This document shows, piece by piece, positions 33,944-43,325 of a stretch of DNA of 64,000 nucleotides. Under the pieces are notes generated by a model. The model did no database searches and was not told where the DNA came from. It saw only the letters and a program-made list of their open reading frames with translations. The translations under genes and the position numbers were made by a program. The DNA lies in NCBI GenBank assembly GCA_002408085.1, contig DHQL01000020.1:924-64923 (forward strand), written 5' to 3'. The stretch's first letter is position 1. The number at the start of each line of letters is the position of its first letter. The stretch comes from Spirochaeta sp. UBA5339. Lineage in GTDB: Bacteria > Spirochaetota > Spirochaetia > DSM-2461.

Positions 33944-35647
33944 ATGATTTCCTGGAAAACAGCACTCCCCCTTCTCTGTCTCTCTGCTCTTACGGTCATC
34001 GGTACCCTCGGGATCAACCACAGCTTCAGATCGGGACTGGACGATCAGATCCGGGATGAGGACAGAAGGCTTGAGTCTGCGGTCTATAGAGCCTACTACC
34101 GTGAATACCAGAGAACAACTCTGCTGGTTCACTCCCTGAATCAGATAAATTTCCAGTCCGAAGAGGAACTGATGAGGGCTCTGGAAAACATGATGATAAC
34201 CTACGGCTCTGAGGGACAGGGACTGATAAGTGCCGCCTGGTTCCAGTCAGGGGATCAGGTCTATGAGCTTACAGAGCCCCTGACGGCAGTGGCTCAATGG
34301 AAGAGGATCAGTCAAGTTCCTCCAACAGTGATACTGGACCGCCCCCTCTCTCCGGGAGATATTCAGATAAGAGACATCGACAGGGATAAAAGCAGAGATC
34401 CATACCTCCTGCACTCCCCCGATGGAAGGATTCTGATTGCCCTGAAACTGGACAGCAGAAAGATAGAAAGCCTTTACGCCGAACCGGCAGTACAGGAGAC
34501 TCTGGCAGGGTATGAACTGGAGTGGATAGATATGGACCGCGACGAGTACCGGGAACTGATGGAGGAGAACAGAAGGATGAAGTATCCCTTCAGTCCTCTT
34601 CAGGTTCTGGCCGGTATCCCCCATGGAGCCCATATAAAGCTTATGATATCCCTCCCCTCCAGTCTTGATTACCGTTATCCCGACGGCCCTCCCCCCGATG
34701 AGAAAGAGGGTCTGTTTATCGACGGATCGCCCTTCCACTTCAGCGGCAGAGTCCTGATGGTCGGCTTTGAGAACGCACCCTACTATCATGAAATGGAGAA
34801 ACGGACCGTTCTGGTCTGGCTCCTCTCCCAGCTGATACTCTACGGTACAGTTCTTGTTTTTATGGTTCTCTCCCTGCAGCTGAGAAAGACCAGGGAGCTG
34901 CGGAACAGGGAGAAGGAGTTTGTTGCCTCCATGACCCACGAACTGCGTACACCCTTAACGGTCATTCAGTCGGCGGCGGACAACCTCTCCCGGGGCATTG
35001 TTCCTCCAGAGAATATAAGCCGCTACGGTGAGGTTATGAAGGATCAGAGCAGCCGCTTAAGCGGGATGATTGAGGAGATCCTGATGTTCTCCAGCCTGGA
35101 GGGAAGAACCGGCAGTCCCGGCCGGGCTGTTCCCATGGATCTGCCTGACCTGCTGAATGAACTGAAGGAGGGTATGGAGGCCCTGGCCCGGGAGAAGCAG
35201 ACCCTTCTTCACTGGAACAGCGACGGTATTCCGGATAAGCTCAGGGGCTATCCCGACGAGATACGCCTGATCCTATCCAACCTGATAGTCAACGCCCTGC
35301 ACCACGGGATCTCTCCCGGGGATGAAGGAATTAAAATAACAGTCCGCTGTCTGGTATCGGGACGGCTTAAGATTTCTGTAGAGGACAGCGGTCCCGGCAT
35401 CCCGCCCAAGGAACAGAAGAAGATCTTCAGTCCCTTCTACCGGAGCAGGAGCACCCGGGAACAGCAAACAAGAGGAAGCGGACTGGGTCTCTTTATTGCC
35501 ATGAAGAAGAGCAGAATGATCGGTGGAAAACTGACCCTGGAGAGTCCCTACCGCCGTCTGGACGGCAGGAAAATCCAGGGATGCCGGTTTACACTGGAAA
35601 CACCATGTGAATTCCCCGAGAATTCAGATTCAGGAGATAAGAACTGA
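33944..35647 (+). CDS. Membrane sensor histidine kinase
   Basis: Sensor of 567 residues. A first helix (residues 5-22), a periplasmic domain to about 280 with no recognised fold, a second helix (TVLVWLLSQLILYGTVLVFM), then HisKA with the phosphorylated histidine in FVASMTHELRTPLTVI and a HATPase domain with NALHHG, DSGPGIP and GSGLGLFIAM. The response regulator gene shares one base with its stop. Position opposite the MacAB-type operon suggests it senses a substrate of that pump, a common arrangement for antimicrobial peptides. Confidence 0.93.
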   Translation: MISWKTALPLLCLSALTVIGTLGINHSFRSGLDDQIRDEDRRLESAVYRAYYREYQRTTLLVHSLNQINFQSEEELMRALENMMITYGSEGQGLISAAWFQSGDQVYELTEPLTAVAQWKRISQVPPTVILDRPLSPGDIQIRDIDRDKSRDPYLLHSPDGRILIALKLDSRKIESLYAEPAVQETLAGYELEWIDMDRDEYRELMEENRRMKYPFSPLQVLAGIPHGAHIKLMISLPSSLDYRYPDGPPPDEKEGLFIDGSPFHFSGRVLMVGFENAPYYHEMEKRTVLVWLLSQLILYGTVLVFMVLSLQLRKTRELRNREKEFVASMTHELRTPLTVIQSAADNLSRGIVPPENISRYGEVMKDQSSRLSGMIEEILMFSSLEGRTGSPGRAVPMDLPDLLNELKEGMEALAREKQTLLHWNSDGIPDKLRGYPDEIRLILSNLIVNALHHGISPGDEGIKITVRCLVSGRLKISVEDSGPGIPPKEQKKIFSPFYRSRSTREQQTRGSGLGLFIAMKKSRMIGGKLTLESPYRRLDGRKIQGCRFTLETPCEFPENSDSGDKN

Positions 35648-36330
35648 TGGCCAGCATACTGATTATCGAAGATGAACCCGGGGTTCAGATGACCCTGGAG
35701 GACCGGTTGAGGTCCGAGGGCTATACCACGGAAGTCCGGGGTGACGGCATCAGCGGCCAGGAGGCGGCAGAGTCCGGAAGCTACGACCTTATTCTTCTGG
35801 ACATTATGCTTCCCGGTCGGGACGGTTTCTCGATCTGCCAGAACCTCAGGACTGGGGGTATTAATACCCCCATCCTGATGCTGACCGCAAGGAACACCAA
35901 TCTGGACAATATTATGGGCCTTAAACAGGGGGCCGATGACTATATGGCCAAACCCTTTGATATGGGGGTCCTCCTGGCAAGGATCGAAGCCCTTCTGCGC
36001 CGGAGCAGCATTTTAAAAACCGAAAAGAAGCCTGAAAACTACAGCTTCGGGGAGTTTATTTTCGACCTGAAGCGGGGAGAACTGAGCCGGAAGGGAGAGA
36101 CAATACCCCTTCATGCCAAGGAGTTCCATCTTCTTGAGTTTCTCCTCAGCCACCCCGAGGAACTGCTGGGCCGGGACAGGATTCTCGATGAGGTCTGGGG
36201 CTATGAGAGTGAAACCACCACCAGGACAGTGGATGTTCATATCGCCAAACTCAGACAGAAGCTTGCAGAATCGGATTTTCCCCGGCATATCCTGACTGTA
36301 AGAGGCCAGGGCTATAAGTTTATCCCCTGA
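35647..36330 (+). CDS. OmpR/PhoB-family response regulator
   Basis: DNA-binding regulator of 227 residues. The receiver has the acidic pair (IIEDEPG), phospho-acceptor in ILLDIMLPGRDG and the switch lysine in DDYMAKPFD; the C-terminal winged helix has GEFIFDLKRGEL, LLEFLLSHPEELLGRDRIL and RTVDVHIAKLRQKL. It works with the kinase just upstream (overlap TGATG). Confidence 0.95.
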   Translation: MASILIIEDEPGVQMTLEDRLRSEGYTTEVRGDGISGQEAAESGSYDLILLDIMLPGRDGFSICQNLRTGGINTPILMLTARNTNLDNIMGLKQGADDYMAKPFDMGVLLARIEALLRRSSILKTEKKPENYSFGEFIFDLKRGELSRKGETIPLHAKEFHLLEFLLSHPEELLGRDRILDEVWGYESETTTRTVDVHIAKLRQKLAESDFPRHILTVRGQGYKFIP

Positions 36331-36453
36331 CGACTCCCGTCGCCCCCCTTGGTTCACACCTTTCCGGCAGGTCCGGATTTTCCCTTCTCCAGGGCGGGAA
36401 GATTTAAATAACAGCTGTTCATATCCCCCTACCCCTGTCATAATCAGAAGATA

Positions 36454-37224
36454 ATGGATTATTTACTTGAAAGTCAGATACGCGGTCTTGTACAGGGCTG
36501 TGTCAGAAGATCAGACCCCGAGAGAAAGATATGGAGAGACAGTCTTACAGGCTTTGCCCAGATAGATGACCGCCCCTTTGACAGGCTCAGGACATGGGCC
36601 GGTGAGGGCCATCTGCTCCCCGACGACATTCTCCCTGGAGCCGAATCGGTAATCAGCTTTTTTATTCCCTTTACAGAAGAGGTCACCTGCTCCAATAATG
36701 AAGGAACCATGGCCTCAAAGGACTGGGGAGAGACCTATGTGAGAACCCGGGATCTGATTGAAGAGATCGGGTTTGAAATCACAAGCATCCTGGAGGCGGG
36801 GGGATTCAACTGCGGCGTTCATCAGGAGCGCTATGACTCCACCGTGAAAGATCTTGTCAGCCCCTGGTCCCACAGGCATATTGCCTGGCTCTGCGGTCTG
36901 GGGAGCTTTGGACGGAACAACCTGCTTATCACCGAAGCCGGCTGTTCAGGCCGCCTGGGAAGTCTGGTGACCGATGCCCCCTTAAGTACCACCCCCATGC
37001 CTGAAGCGGAGTACTGTATCGAGAAACAGGGAGGCAGCTGCGGAGTCTGCATCGGCCGCTGCGCCAAAGGAGCTCTGACTGAAGAGGACTATGACCGCTA
37101 TAGCTGCCGGGAACAGTGTCTGGACAACGCGGCCAATCTGAAGGGAGAGGATCTGATGGACGTCTGCGGCAAATGCCTGACAAAACTGCCCTGCACCTTC
37201 AGAGTCCCCGTCTTCAGCCGCTGA
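36454..37224 (+). CDS. QueG-like double 4Fe-4S cluster protein
   Basis: Soluble protein of 256 residues related to the epoxyqueuosine-reductase family. Family signs are GAESVISFFIPF, AWLCGLGSFGRNNLLIT with RLGSLVTDAPL, and C-terminal cysteines CGVCIGRCAKGAL and CREQC-CGKCLTKLPC that would bind two 4Fe-4S clusters. It is shorter than QueG and lacks the C-terminal HEAT-like part, so it may be a redox protein other than the tRNA enzyme. The next gene encodes an Fe-S aldo/keto reductase. Confidence 0.78.
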   Translation: MDYLLESQIRGLVQGCVRRSDPERKIWRDSLTGFAQIDDRPFDRLRTWAGEGHLLPDDILPGAESVISFFIPFTEEVTCSNNEGTMASKDWGETYVRTRDLIEEIGFEITSILEAGGFNCGVHQERYDSTVKDLVSPWSHRHIAWLCGLGSFGRNNLLITEAGCSGRLGSLVTDAPLSTTPMPEAEYCIEKQGGSCGVCIGRCAKGALTEEDYDRYSCREQCLDNAANLKGEDLMDVCGKCLTKLPCTFRVPVFSR

Positions 37225-37318
37225 AAGTATCCGAACCGGCTGAAACCTGACTGCCCGGTCTGAGAAAGAGGAAACAGCCGGCTGACAAAGGACCCGTAAA
37301 ACTGAAAAAGGAGAGACT

Positions 37319-38461
37319 ATGTTATACAGAACCTTCGGAAAAACAGGAGAGAAACTCAGCGCCCTGGGCTTTGGTGCCATGCGCCTGCCCGTAATCGACG
37401 GTGATACATCGAAGATAGACGAAGAGAAGGCCCTGCCAATGATCCGCCGCGCCATAGACAGGGGAGTGAACTATCTGGACACAGCCTGGCCCTACCACGG
37501 CGGAAACAGCGAAGCCTTCTGCGCCCGGGTCATGAAGGACGGCTACAGAGAAAAAATCAGTATAGCCACCAAGCTCCCGACCTGGCTGATTAAGTCTCCG
37601 GAAGATATGGACAGCTACCTGGACAAACAGCTGGAGCGACTTGAAGTGAATCAGATAGACTTCTACCTCCTTCATACCATCAACAAGGCCAACTGGGATA
37701 TTCTTGTAAACAACGGTTACAAAAGCTTTCTGGACCGGGCAAAGGCCTCGGGTAAGATCCGCTATGCCGGTTTCTCCTACCATGACGACATTGATCTCTT
37801 CAAGGAGATTGTAGACGACTATCCCTGGGAGTTCTGCCAGATTCAGCTCAACTACCTGGACGAGAACTACCAGGCCGGTACCGAAGGGATGAGATACGCC
37901 GCAGAAAGAGGGCTGGGAGTAATTATTATGGAACCCCTGCGTGGGGGTATGCTGGCCAGAACGGAGCTTCCCGATGAGCTTCAGGCCATCTGGGACCGTT
38001 CGGGTACCGGAAGATCTCCCGCCGACTGGGCCCTCCGCCATCTCTGGAACTATCCGGAAGTGGGGGTGATATTAAGCGGAATGAGTACAATGGAACAGGT
38101 GGAGGAGAACCTGAACACCGCCTCCGAGGCGGCAGCAGACTCCCTGACTCCCTCCGAGAGGGAGATTATTGCCGATGCAAAGGCCTTCTTCCACAGCCGT
38201 ATACGGGTGGACTGCACCAACTGCCGCTACTGCATGCCCTGCCCTCAGGGTGTGTATATTCCGGAGATATTCTGGGCCTACAACCATGAGGCCCTTTTCG
38301 GCGACTATGACAAGGCCAAGTTCTGGAATACCGGATTCCTTAAGGAACACCAGAGGGCGTCCAACTGCAACAGCTGCGGCGCCTGTGAGAAGAAGTGCCC
38401 CCAGAACATCCCCATCAGAAAGCACCTGAAGGATGTTGTCGCCCGGTACGAGGAGTCCTGA
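37319..38461 (+). CDS. Aldo/keto reductase with C-terminal 4Fe-4S ferredoxin domain
   Basis: Oxidoreductase of 380 residues. The barrel begins FGKTGEKLSALGFGAMRLP and has DTAWPYHGG with the catalytic tyrosine, YLLHTIN, and IIMEPLRGGML. The C-terminal part holds CTNCRYCMPCPQG and CNSCGACEKKCPQNIPIRKHL, typical of the Fe-S-containing AKR group found in anaerobes. Substrate unknown. GGAGAG precedes the ATG. Confidence 0.93.
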   Translation: MLYRTFGKTGEKLSALGFGAMRLPVIDGDTSKIDEEKALPMIRRAIDRGVNYLDTAWPYHGGNSEAFCARVMKDGYREKISIATKLPTWLIKSPEDMDSYLDKQLERLEVNQIDFYLLHTINKANWDILVNNGYKSFLDRAKASGKIRYAGFSYHDDIDLFKEIVDDYPWEFCQIQLNYLDENYQAGTEGMRYAAERGLGVIIMEPLRGGMLARTELPDELQAIWDRSGTGRSPADWALRHLWNYPEVGVILSGMSTMEQVEENLNTASEAAADSLTPSEREIIADAKAFFHSRIRVDCTNCRYCMPCPQGVYIPEIFWAYNHEALFGDYDKAKFWNTGFLKEHQRASNCNSCGACEKKCPQNIPIRKHLKDVVARYEES

Positions 38462-38496
38462 CTCCACTCTATCTGCATCAGCTGACAGGAGGGCAT

Positions 38497-39522
38497 GTGA
38501 TAAAGCTTATCGGAAAGGACAACAGAGTCAACTACGGCTGTATCGATGAACTGATCGAGTGGAACTACAGAGATTTTATCCTCCGGGACTTCTTCGAAAA
38601 GGAGATAAGGGGCCTCAGAAAGAGGAGGGCCTACCATCAGTTCAACTACATAGGCATCAGTACCGGCGACTATATTGCCGGTTTTGCCCTTGTGGATCTG
38701 GGGCTCCTCCATAACGCCTTCTCCTTTCTGAGCAGGAAGGGAGAGGGAATTATCTTTCAGTCCAACGAGAAGTGTCTCCCCTTTCAGAAAAAGCTCAGCT
38801 TTCCCCGGAATCCGGACCGCTACAGAGCGGCCTTCCGGTCCGCTAAAAGCGCCATAACCATAGAAAAGGATCACACCAAAGGACGTCTTGTCTTCGACTG
38901 TATCTTCGAAGGGCGGCTGGAGCTTAAGGGGATCAGTCCCTTCTCCATCGAAAAGCAGAAGCCCTTAAGGGTCCTGAACCCCAATGACCCCAACCGTTTC
39001 ACCTTTACCGAAAAGTTCTCACCCCTGGTCTTTGACGATGTCCATCTTGCCCTGGACGGGAAGGAACTGGATTATAACCCCGACACTGTAAGCGCCGTCT
39101 ACGACTGGACCGGAGGGTATCTTAAGCGGGAAACAGACTGGCTCTGGTCCTCATTCAGCGCGGTCCTCCCCGATGGAACCACCGCAGGCCTCAACCTCGC
39201 AGCCTTTGTGAATGAGACTTACTTCTCTGAGAACGCCTTCTGGATCAACGGAAAGCGGACGAGGATTCCCCGGGTCATCTACGACTACGACAGCCTGAAT
39301 CCGTCTCTGCCCTGGAAGATTCATGATGAGGAGGGAGTTGTTGATCTGATTTTTACTCCCGAGTGCGAGAGGTTGGAGCACTTTAATGGAGGTCCTCTTC
39401 TGAAGACTTCCTTCCATCAGTATATCGGAAGCTTCTCCGGTACCCTCAGGCCGAAGGAGGGAGAGAGTGCCGAATTAAAGGGAGTCAGGGGGTTCTGTGA
39501 GACCCAGCGGGCCCTCTGGTAG
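38497..39522 (+). CDS. DUF2804 domain protein
   Basis: Protein of about 341 residues of the DUF2804 family, function unknown. Recognisable segments are FNYIGISTGDYIAGFALVDLG and WLWSSFSAVLPDGTTAGLNLA; the fold is probably beta-rich and lipocalin/hydroxyneurosporene-synthase-like. An open frame reaches back to 38395 inside the previous gene, but GTG 38497 has AGGAGGG just upstream and follows the previous stop by 35 bases. Its last 38 bases overlap the tail of a convergent gene. Confidence 0.82.
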   Translation: MIKLIGKDNRVNYGCIDELIEWNYRDFILRDFFEKEIRGLRKRRAYHQFNYIGISTGDYIAGFALVDLGLLHNAFSFLSRKGEGIIFQSNEKCLPFQKKLSFPRNPDRYRAAFRSAKSAITIEKDHTKGRLVFDCIFEGRLELKGISPFSIEKQKPLRVLNPNDPNRFTFTEKFSPLVFDDVHLALDGKELDYNPDTVSAVYDWTGGYLKRETDWLWSSFSAVLPDGTTAGLNLAAFVNETYFSENAFWINGKRTRIPRVIYDYDSLNPSLPWKIHDEEGVVDLIFTPECERLEHFNGGPLLKTSFHQYIGSFSGTLRPKEGESAELKGVRGFCETQRALW

Positions 39523-40021
39523 ATTTGCTGTGAGTTCGTAAGGAGTGTACAAATCTCTTTTTGTTAAGTCTGATATGCTCCGCTGTTAGCACAGTGAAGA
39601 GTAGTCCTGAATAAATATGGAGCTTTTTTTTCCAAATGAAAGCAGAGCCAACACAGGTTAAGAGGCTGAAGGCCATGCCGACATCGACAATATCTCTCCA
39701 TCCCCTGCCCTTACGGCCCTTGAAAACCTTAGGGAAAAATCGTTTGAAGTAGGTTTCAATGATAGATTTGATGAATTCGTACTTAAGAATATCCGGGTCA
39801 TACTTTATCAGAAGAGACCCTGTGAGGGGCTGTCCTTCGATTTCATTAATTCCCTTCTGCTCCATCAGGAAGGTCTGGAACGCCTTGAGAGAGAGTTCTT
39901 CCTTCAGAAGTCTATGACGGATTCTGATCCGTCCCGGGATACTGCTGCATACGGTCATCCTGATAACCCTCACACTACAGTTCTGCTTGAAAGAACTGGA
40001 TTTAACATCAGTATAATACAT
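39485..40021 (-). CDS. HMA2-domain membrane protein (candidate ferrosome protein, copy 1)
   Basis: About 178 residues. Near the N-terminus is an HMA2-type ferredoxin fold without CxxC: SSIPGRIRIRH, then PLTGSLLIKYDP. Two hydrophobic segments follow (GMAFSLLTCVGSAFIW and YSGLLFTVLTAEHIRL). The frame allows ATG 40048, but ATG 40021 has AAAAGG 6 bases before it. The last 13 codons run antisense into the end of the DUF2804 gene, giving a Ser/Arg/Gly-rich tail that looks unselected. It is divergent from four related genes and probably controlled together with them. Confidence 0.75.
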   Translation of the reverse strand: MYYTDVKSSSFKQNCSVRVIRMTVCSSIPGRIRIRHRLLKEELSLKAFQTFLMEQKGINEIEGQPLTGSLLIKYDPDILKYEFIKSIIETYFKRFFPKVFKGRKGRGWRDIVDVGMAFSLLTCVGSAFIWKKKLHIYSGLLFTVLTAEHIRLNKKRFVHSLRTHSKSTRGPAGSHRTP

Positions 40022-40024
40022 AAA

Positions 40025-40053
40025 TTGCCTTTTCTTATGAATTACCATATAAT
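40025..40053 (+). promoter_or_regulatory. Probable promoter of the HMA2/P-type ATPase operon
   Basis: TTGCCT (40025-40030), 17-base spacer, TATAAT (40048-40053), giving a leader of about 58 bases before the GTG at 40118. The whole divergent region (40022-40117) is A+T rich and includes AATCT/AGATT arms at 40056-40071. No convincing Fur box was seen. Confidence 0.5.
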
Positions 40054-40117
40054 TTAATCTGAATTAAGATTTATTTTATATTAATTGCGACAACTCAATG
40101 TCTGTGGGAGTTTTACT

Positions 40118-40690
40118 GTGAACCCATATTTAATTTATTCCATGCTGATTATCAGTGTCATTAAAGGTCTGAGGAAAAAGAAGGATTTCAACCTCCCTGC
40201 TTTCAGAGGCATTCTGGAGGTCAAGTCCAGCATTCCCGGACGGTTGAGGCTGAATGTCCATGCTCTCAAGGAAAATCCAGATGAGTGCGGCTCCCTGGCA
40301 AAAACACTCTCTTCAATCGATTCGGTCAAGTCGGTCAAGGCCGAACCCATTACAGGCTCTCTTCTTATAGAATACAACCAGAGTGATGTTGATGCAGCGA
40401 CCTTGATGGGTGCCGTAATTAAACTTGAGGAACTTGAGGAAGAGATTGAAGCCCTTAAGACCCCTCTCCTGAATAAAAAACTTTCCGAAGGAAAAGACCG
40501 GTTGAACAATATCCTCTTTGAGGGTTTGGGAGGCCTTGTCAATGCTGATTCACTGGTAGCTGTGATACTACTCTTTGTTGCTCTGAGAATGACAGTAAAG
40601 GGGCAGTTTCATAATCCTCCCCATCCCCTGGTAGTTGCTCTTTGGTTTTTTCAGTCACTCTCCAGTCTGGGAGGAACAGGTAAAATCTGA
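40118..40690 (+). CDS. HMA2-domain membrane protein (candidate ferrosome protein, copy 2)
   Basis: 190 residues from GTG 40118, chosen because GGGAG lies 7 bases upstream; a TTG at 40085 is poorer. After a short hydrophobic N-terminus (YLIYSMLIISVI) comes the HMA2 fold: SSIPGRLRLN and PITGSLLIEYNQ, no cysteines. A helical segment rich in Glu (LEELEEEIEALK) and two hydrophobic C-terminal stretches follow. First gene of a four- or five-gene plus-strand operon; its stop shares a base with the next start. Confidence 0.8.
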   Translation: MNPYLIYSMLIISVIKGLRKKKDFNLPAFRGILEVKSSIPGRLRLNVHALKENPDECGSLAKTLSSIDSVKSVKAEPITGSLLIEYNQSDVDAATLMGAVIKLEELEEEIEALKTPLLNKKLSEGKDRLNNILFEGLGGLVNADSLVAVILLFVALRMTVKGQFHNPPHPLVVALWFFQSLSSLGGTGKI

Positions 40691-41079
40691 TGAATGCTCT
40701 GCTTACAAAAGCCTTTTTGGCATTTAATGATGTAAAAGTTGTCCACTCACTACCCGGTCGGGTCAGGCTCTCTGTCCCAGGGTTAAAAATGGTGCCCGAA
40801 GAGTTCCTTTATCTGGAAGAGGAGCTGTGCAGTATCTTTCAGACCATAAAAGGTATTAACAGCTTTGAGCTGAGCCCCTACAGCGGCAGAGCTCTCATTC
40901 ATTTTGATACAGAGCTGTTTACTGAAAGGGAACTGATGGATTGGCTAAGGGATATCTGGCAGGAACTTGCGTCAGTATTTGTTGCAATCGACAAGTCTCT
41001 GGCAGATGAAAGAATCATCAGTGAGATGAAGAAAACACTCATTGAAAAGATCCAGTCGCCAATGAGGATAAAGGATTGA
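40690..41079 (+). CDS. Small HMA2-domain protein (candidate ferrosome protein, copy 3)
   Basis: 129 residues with little more than the HMA2 fold: HSLPGRVRLSVPGL then PYSGRALIHFDTE, no CxxC, no clear membrane helix. It could be a soluble or peripheral partner of the ATPase that follows. Start overlaps the previous stop (TGATG) and the stop overlaps the TTG start of the ATPase by 4 bases, indicating tight coupling. Confidence 0.78.
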   Translation: MNALLTKAFLAFNDVKVVHSLPGRVRLSVPGLKMVPEEFLYLEEELCSIFQTIKGINSFELSPYSGRALIHFDTELFTERELMDWLRDIWQELASVFVAIDKSLADERIISEMKKTLIEKIQSPMRIKD

Positions 41080-43325
41080 AGAACACAGACCTCCTGGGAT
41101 GCACTATTGTCCATCAGATAAAAGGACGGGTTCGTATTCACTGTGAATCTTTTAAGTACCTGGAGAACCTTTTTCCCGTACTAAGCAACCAGCTGCTCTC
41201 TTCGGATGCTGTTGCATCCGTAGATATTTCCGCAGTAAGCGGTAACGCATTGATTTTTTTTGATGATGATAAAGTTCATATCGCGGCCCTTCTGGACCGT
41301 GTGGAAAAGATTGTTGAGTCCTACTCCCACACATCATATAAAGAGTTCAGGCAGAAGAAAGACCTTATAGAACAGAGTGAAAGAAATCTGGGAGAAGAGT
41401 CCGTTGGTAAGATGGCATTGAATGTCGGCATAGCCGCCCTGGCTCTGGGATTTGATTTCTTCAGAAACAGAGGTTCACTGGGTATGAATGGCCGAGTTCC
41501 CGGTTTTGCAGGAACGGCAGCATCTGCCTGGAGAACCTCTCTACTTACCCCTTCAACCCTCGTTACGGCATTTTTGAGTTTTCCCATAGCAAGGAGCGGA
41601 CTGGGCTCTGTTATTAAAAGGAGAAGACCCAATGCGGATACTCTCAGCCTTCTCTCTATTGTTGCAAGCCTGCTGTTAAGGAAGTCCGGATCGGCACTGA
41701 CAGTCCTGCTGCTTCACGAGATTGCTGAGCTTCTAACTGCTTATACGGTAAAAAAGACCCGCAATGCCATTGGAGATATGCTGTCTCAGGGCGAGAGCAG
41801 TGTCTGGAAGGTAGATGAAAAGAATCACCTGGATAAGGTCCCCATCAGTTCCATTCAGATAAGTGATGTTATCAAGGTGCATACCGGTGAGAAAATCAGT
41901 GTGGACGGAATTGTTATCCGGGGAGAGGCATCGGTGGATCAGTCATCCATTTCGGGTGAATACTTCCCTGTTGAAAAGTCCAGTGATGCCGAGGTTTATG
42001 CGGGTACTGTTGTTGTAGAGGGAGCCATATATATTCAGAGTGTCAGGGTGGGCGATGATACCGCTGTCGCCAGGATCATCAAACTCGTTGAAGATGCGGC
42101 AGACAACAAGGCTCCCATACAGAATACGGCTGACCGCTTCTCAAGCCAGCTCCTCTATGTGAATCTTTTTCTGGCCGCCTCTGTTTTTCTGATTACAAAA
42201 GACCCCTACAAGTCTCTCAATATGCTGATAATTGACTACTCCTGCGCTCTCAGGCTGTCAACAGTAACAGCCTTTTCCGCCAGCATTAACAGGGCCGCCA
42301 GAGAGGGCATCCTGATCAAGGGCTCCAACTTTATTGAATCCCTTTCAGATTCTCAAACCATCATATTCGATAAGACTGGAACTCTGACCGAAGGGAAACC
42401 TGATGTAACTGCAATAATTCCGGCTTCTCCTGATGTAACAGAAAGAGAAGTTCTGGAAAACGCAGCCGCCGCTGAAGAAACTTCCTCTCATCCCCTTGCA
42501 GGTGCAATATTAAGGAAGATGGACAGATGCAGTTGGCCCATTCCCTCCCATGGAGAGAGTGAAGTGCATGTGGGCTACGGAGTCTCATGTGGAATGACCC
42601 GCAAGAAAAGTGATAGAGTCTATGTTGGCAGCCGGAAATTCCTGACCAAAATCGGAGTGGAATCCGATCTGCTCAGAGAAGAGGAAAAAAGTCTTCTCTA
42701 TGAGTCGCAGAATGTTATATTTGTGGCCAGAGGTGATCGCTTTCTCGGAATTATCGGCATTAAAGATACACCACGCCTTAAGATGAAAAGGTCAATTAAT
42801 ACACTAAGGTATTGCGGCCTCTCAGAGATTATTCTCCTGACAGGAGATGTGGAACAGCAGGCTGCCATGGTTGCCTCCCATATGAAGCTGGATAGTTATC
42901 TGGCCGATCAGCTGCCCGAAGACAAGGCTAATGCTGTCCTTAAGCTACAGGCAACCGGTGAAAATGTTATTATGGTGGGTGACGGTATTAATGATGCCGC
43001 AGCCCTGGCTTATGCAGATGTGGGGATCTCCCTGGGCAGTGCTAGAACTGATATTGCCATGGAGTCTGCAGATATTACAATTGCAAGCGACGATCCAATG
43101 AAAATACCGGCTGTCATACACCTGTCTCAAAGCTGTATGAGTGTAATCAAGCAGAATTTTGCAACGGCAATTGTTGTGAACAGTCTTGGTCTGCTCCTGG
43201 GCGGTATGGGAATTCTGCCGGTAATTGGTGGTGCTATTCTTCACAATGCAAGTACTATAATGGTTGTCGGGAATTCTTTGAGGCTGCTGAATCACCCCAT
43301 GAACAATAAAGGGAGAAGCCTGTGA
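41076..43325 (+). CDS. P1B-type metal ATPase with YSCA motif and HMA2 N-terminus (FezB-like)
   Basis: Membrane pump of 749 residues. Residues 5-80 are an HMA2 fold (IKGRVRIH, AVSGNALIFFDD). The membrane motif, where Cu or Zn pumps have CPC, reads IDYSCALRLST with Ser389-Cys390-Ala391. Phosphorylation site DKTGTLTEG (D432), actuator SISGEYFPVEK, nucleotide-domain SSHPLAG and hinge GDGINDAAALAYAD near 636 are intact, so it should hydrolyse ATP. As I recall, a Ser-Cys-Ala core marks the P1B-6 class, which includes FezB of ferrosomes; metal likely iron, by inference. TTG start with GAGG 8 bases upstream. Confidence 0.88.
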   Translation: MKNTDLLGCTIVHQIKGRVRIHCESFKYLENLFPVLSNQLLSSDAVASVDISAVSGNALIFFDDDKVHIAALLDRVEKIVESYSHTSYKEFRQKKDLIEQSERNLGEESVGKMALNVGIAALALGFDFFRNRGSLGMNGRVPGFAGTAASAWRTSLLTPSTLVTAFLSFPIARSGLGSVIKRRRPNADTLSLLSIVASLLLRKSGSALTVLLLHEIAELLTAYTVKKTRNAIGDMLSQGESSVWKVDEKNHLDKVPISSIQISDVIKVHTGEKISVDGIVIRGEASVDQSSISGEYFPVEKSSDAEVYAGTVVVEGAIYIQSVRVGDDTAVARIIKLVEDAADNKAPIQNTADRFSSQLLYVNLFLAASVFLITKDPYKSLNMLIIDYSCALRLSTVTAFSASINRAAREGILIKGSNFIESLSDSQTIIFDKTGTLTEGKPDVTAIIPASPDVTEREVLENAAAAEETSSHPLAGAILRKMDRCSWPIPSHGESEVHVGYGVSCGMTRKKSDRVYVGSRKFLTKIGVESDLLREEEKSLLYESQNVIFVARGDRFLGIIGIKDTPRLKMKRSINTLRYCGLSEIILLTGDVEQQAAMVASHMKLDSYLADQLPEDKANAVLKLQATGENVIMVGDGINDAAALAYADVGISLGSARTDIAMESADITIASDDPMKIPAVIHLSQSCMSVIKQNFATAIVVNSLGLLLGGMGILPVIGGAILHNASTIMVVGNSLRLLNHPMNNKGRSL

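Noticed and set aside
38395..38496. 34-residue upstream extension of the DUF2804 protein
   Set aside because: It lies inside the Fe-S end of the aldo/keto reductase gene and has no family match; GTG 38497 has a strong ribosome site.
40022..40117. Fur box in the divergent promoter of the HMA2 cluster
   Set aside because: No stretch comes near the GATAATGATAATCATTATC consensus; only A+T-rich arms are seen.
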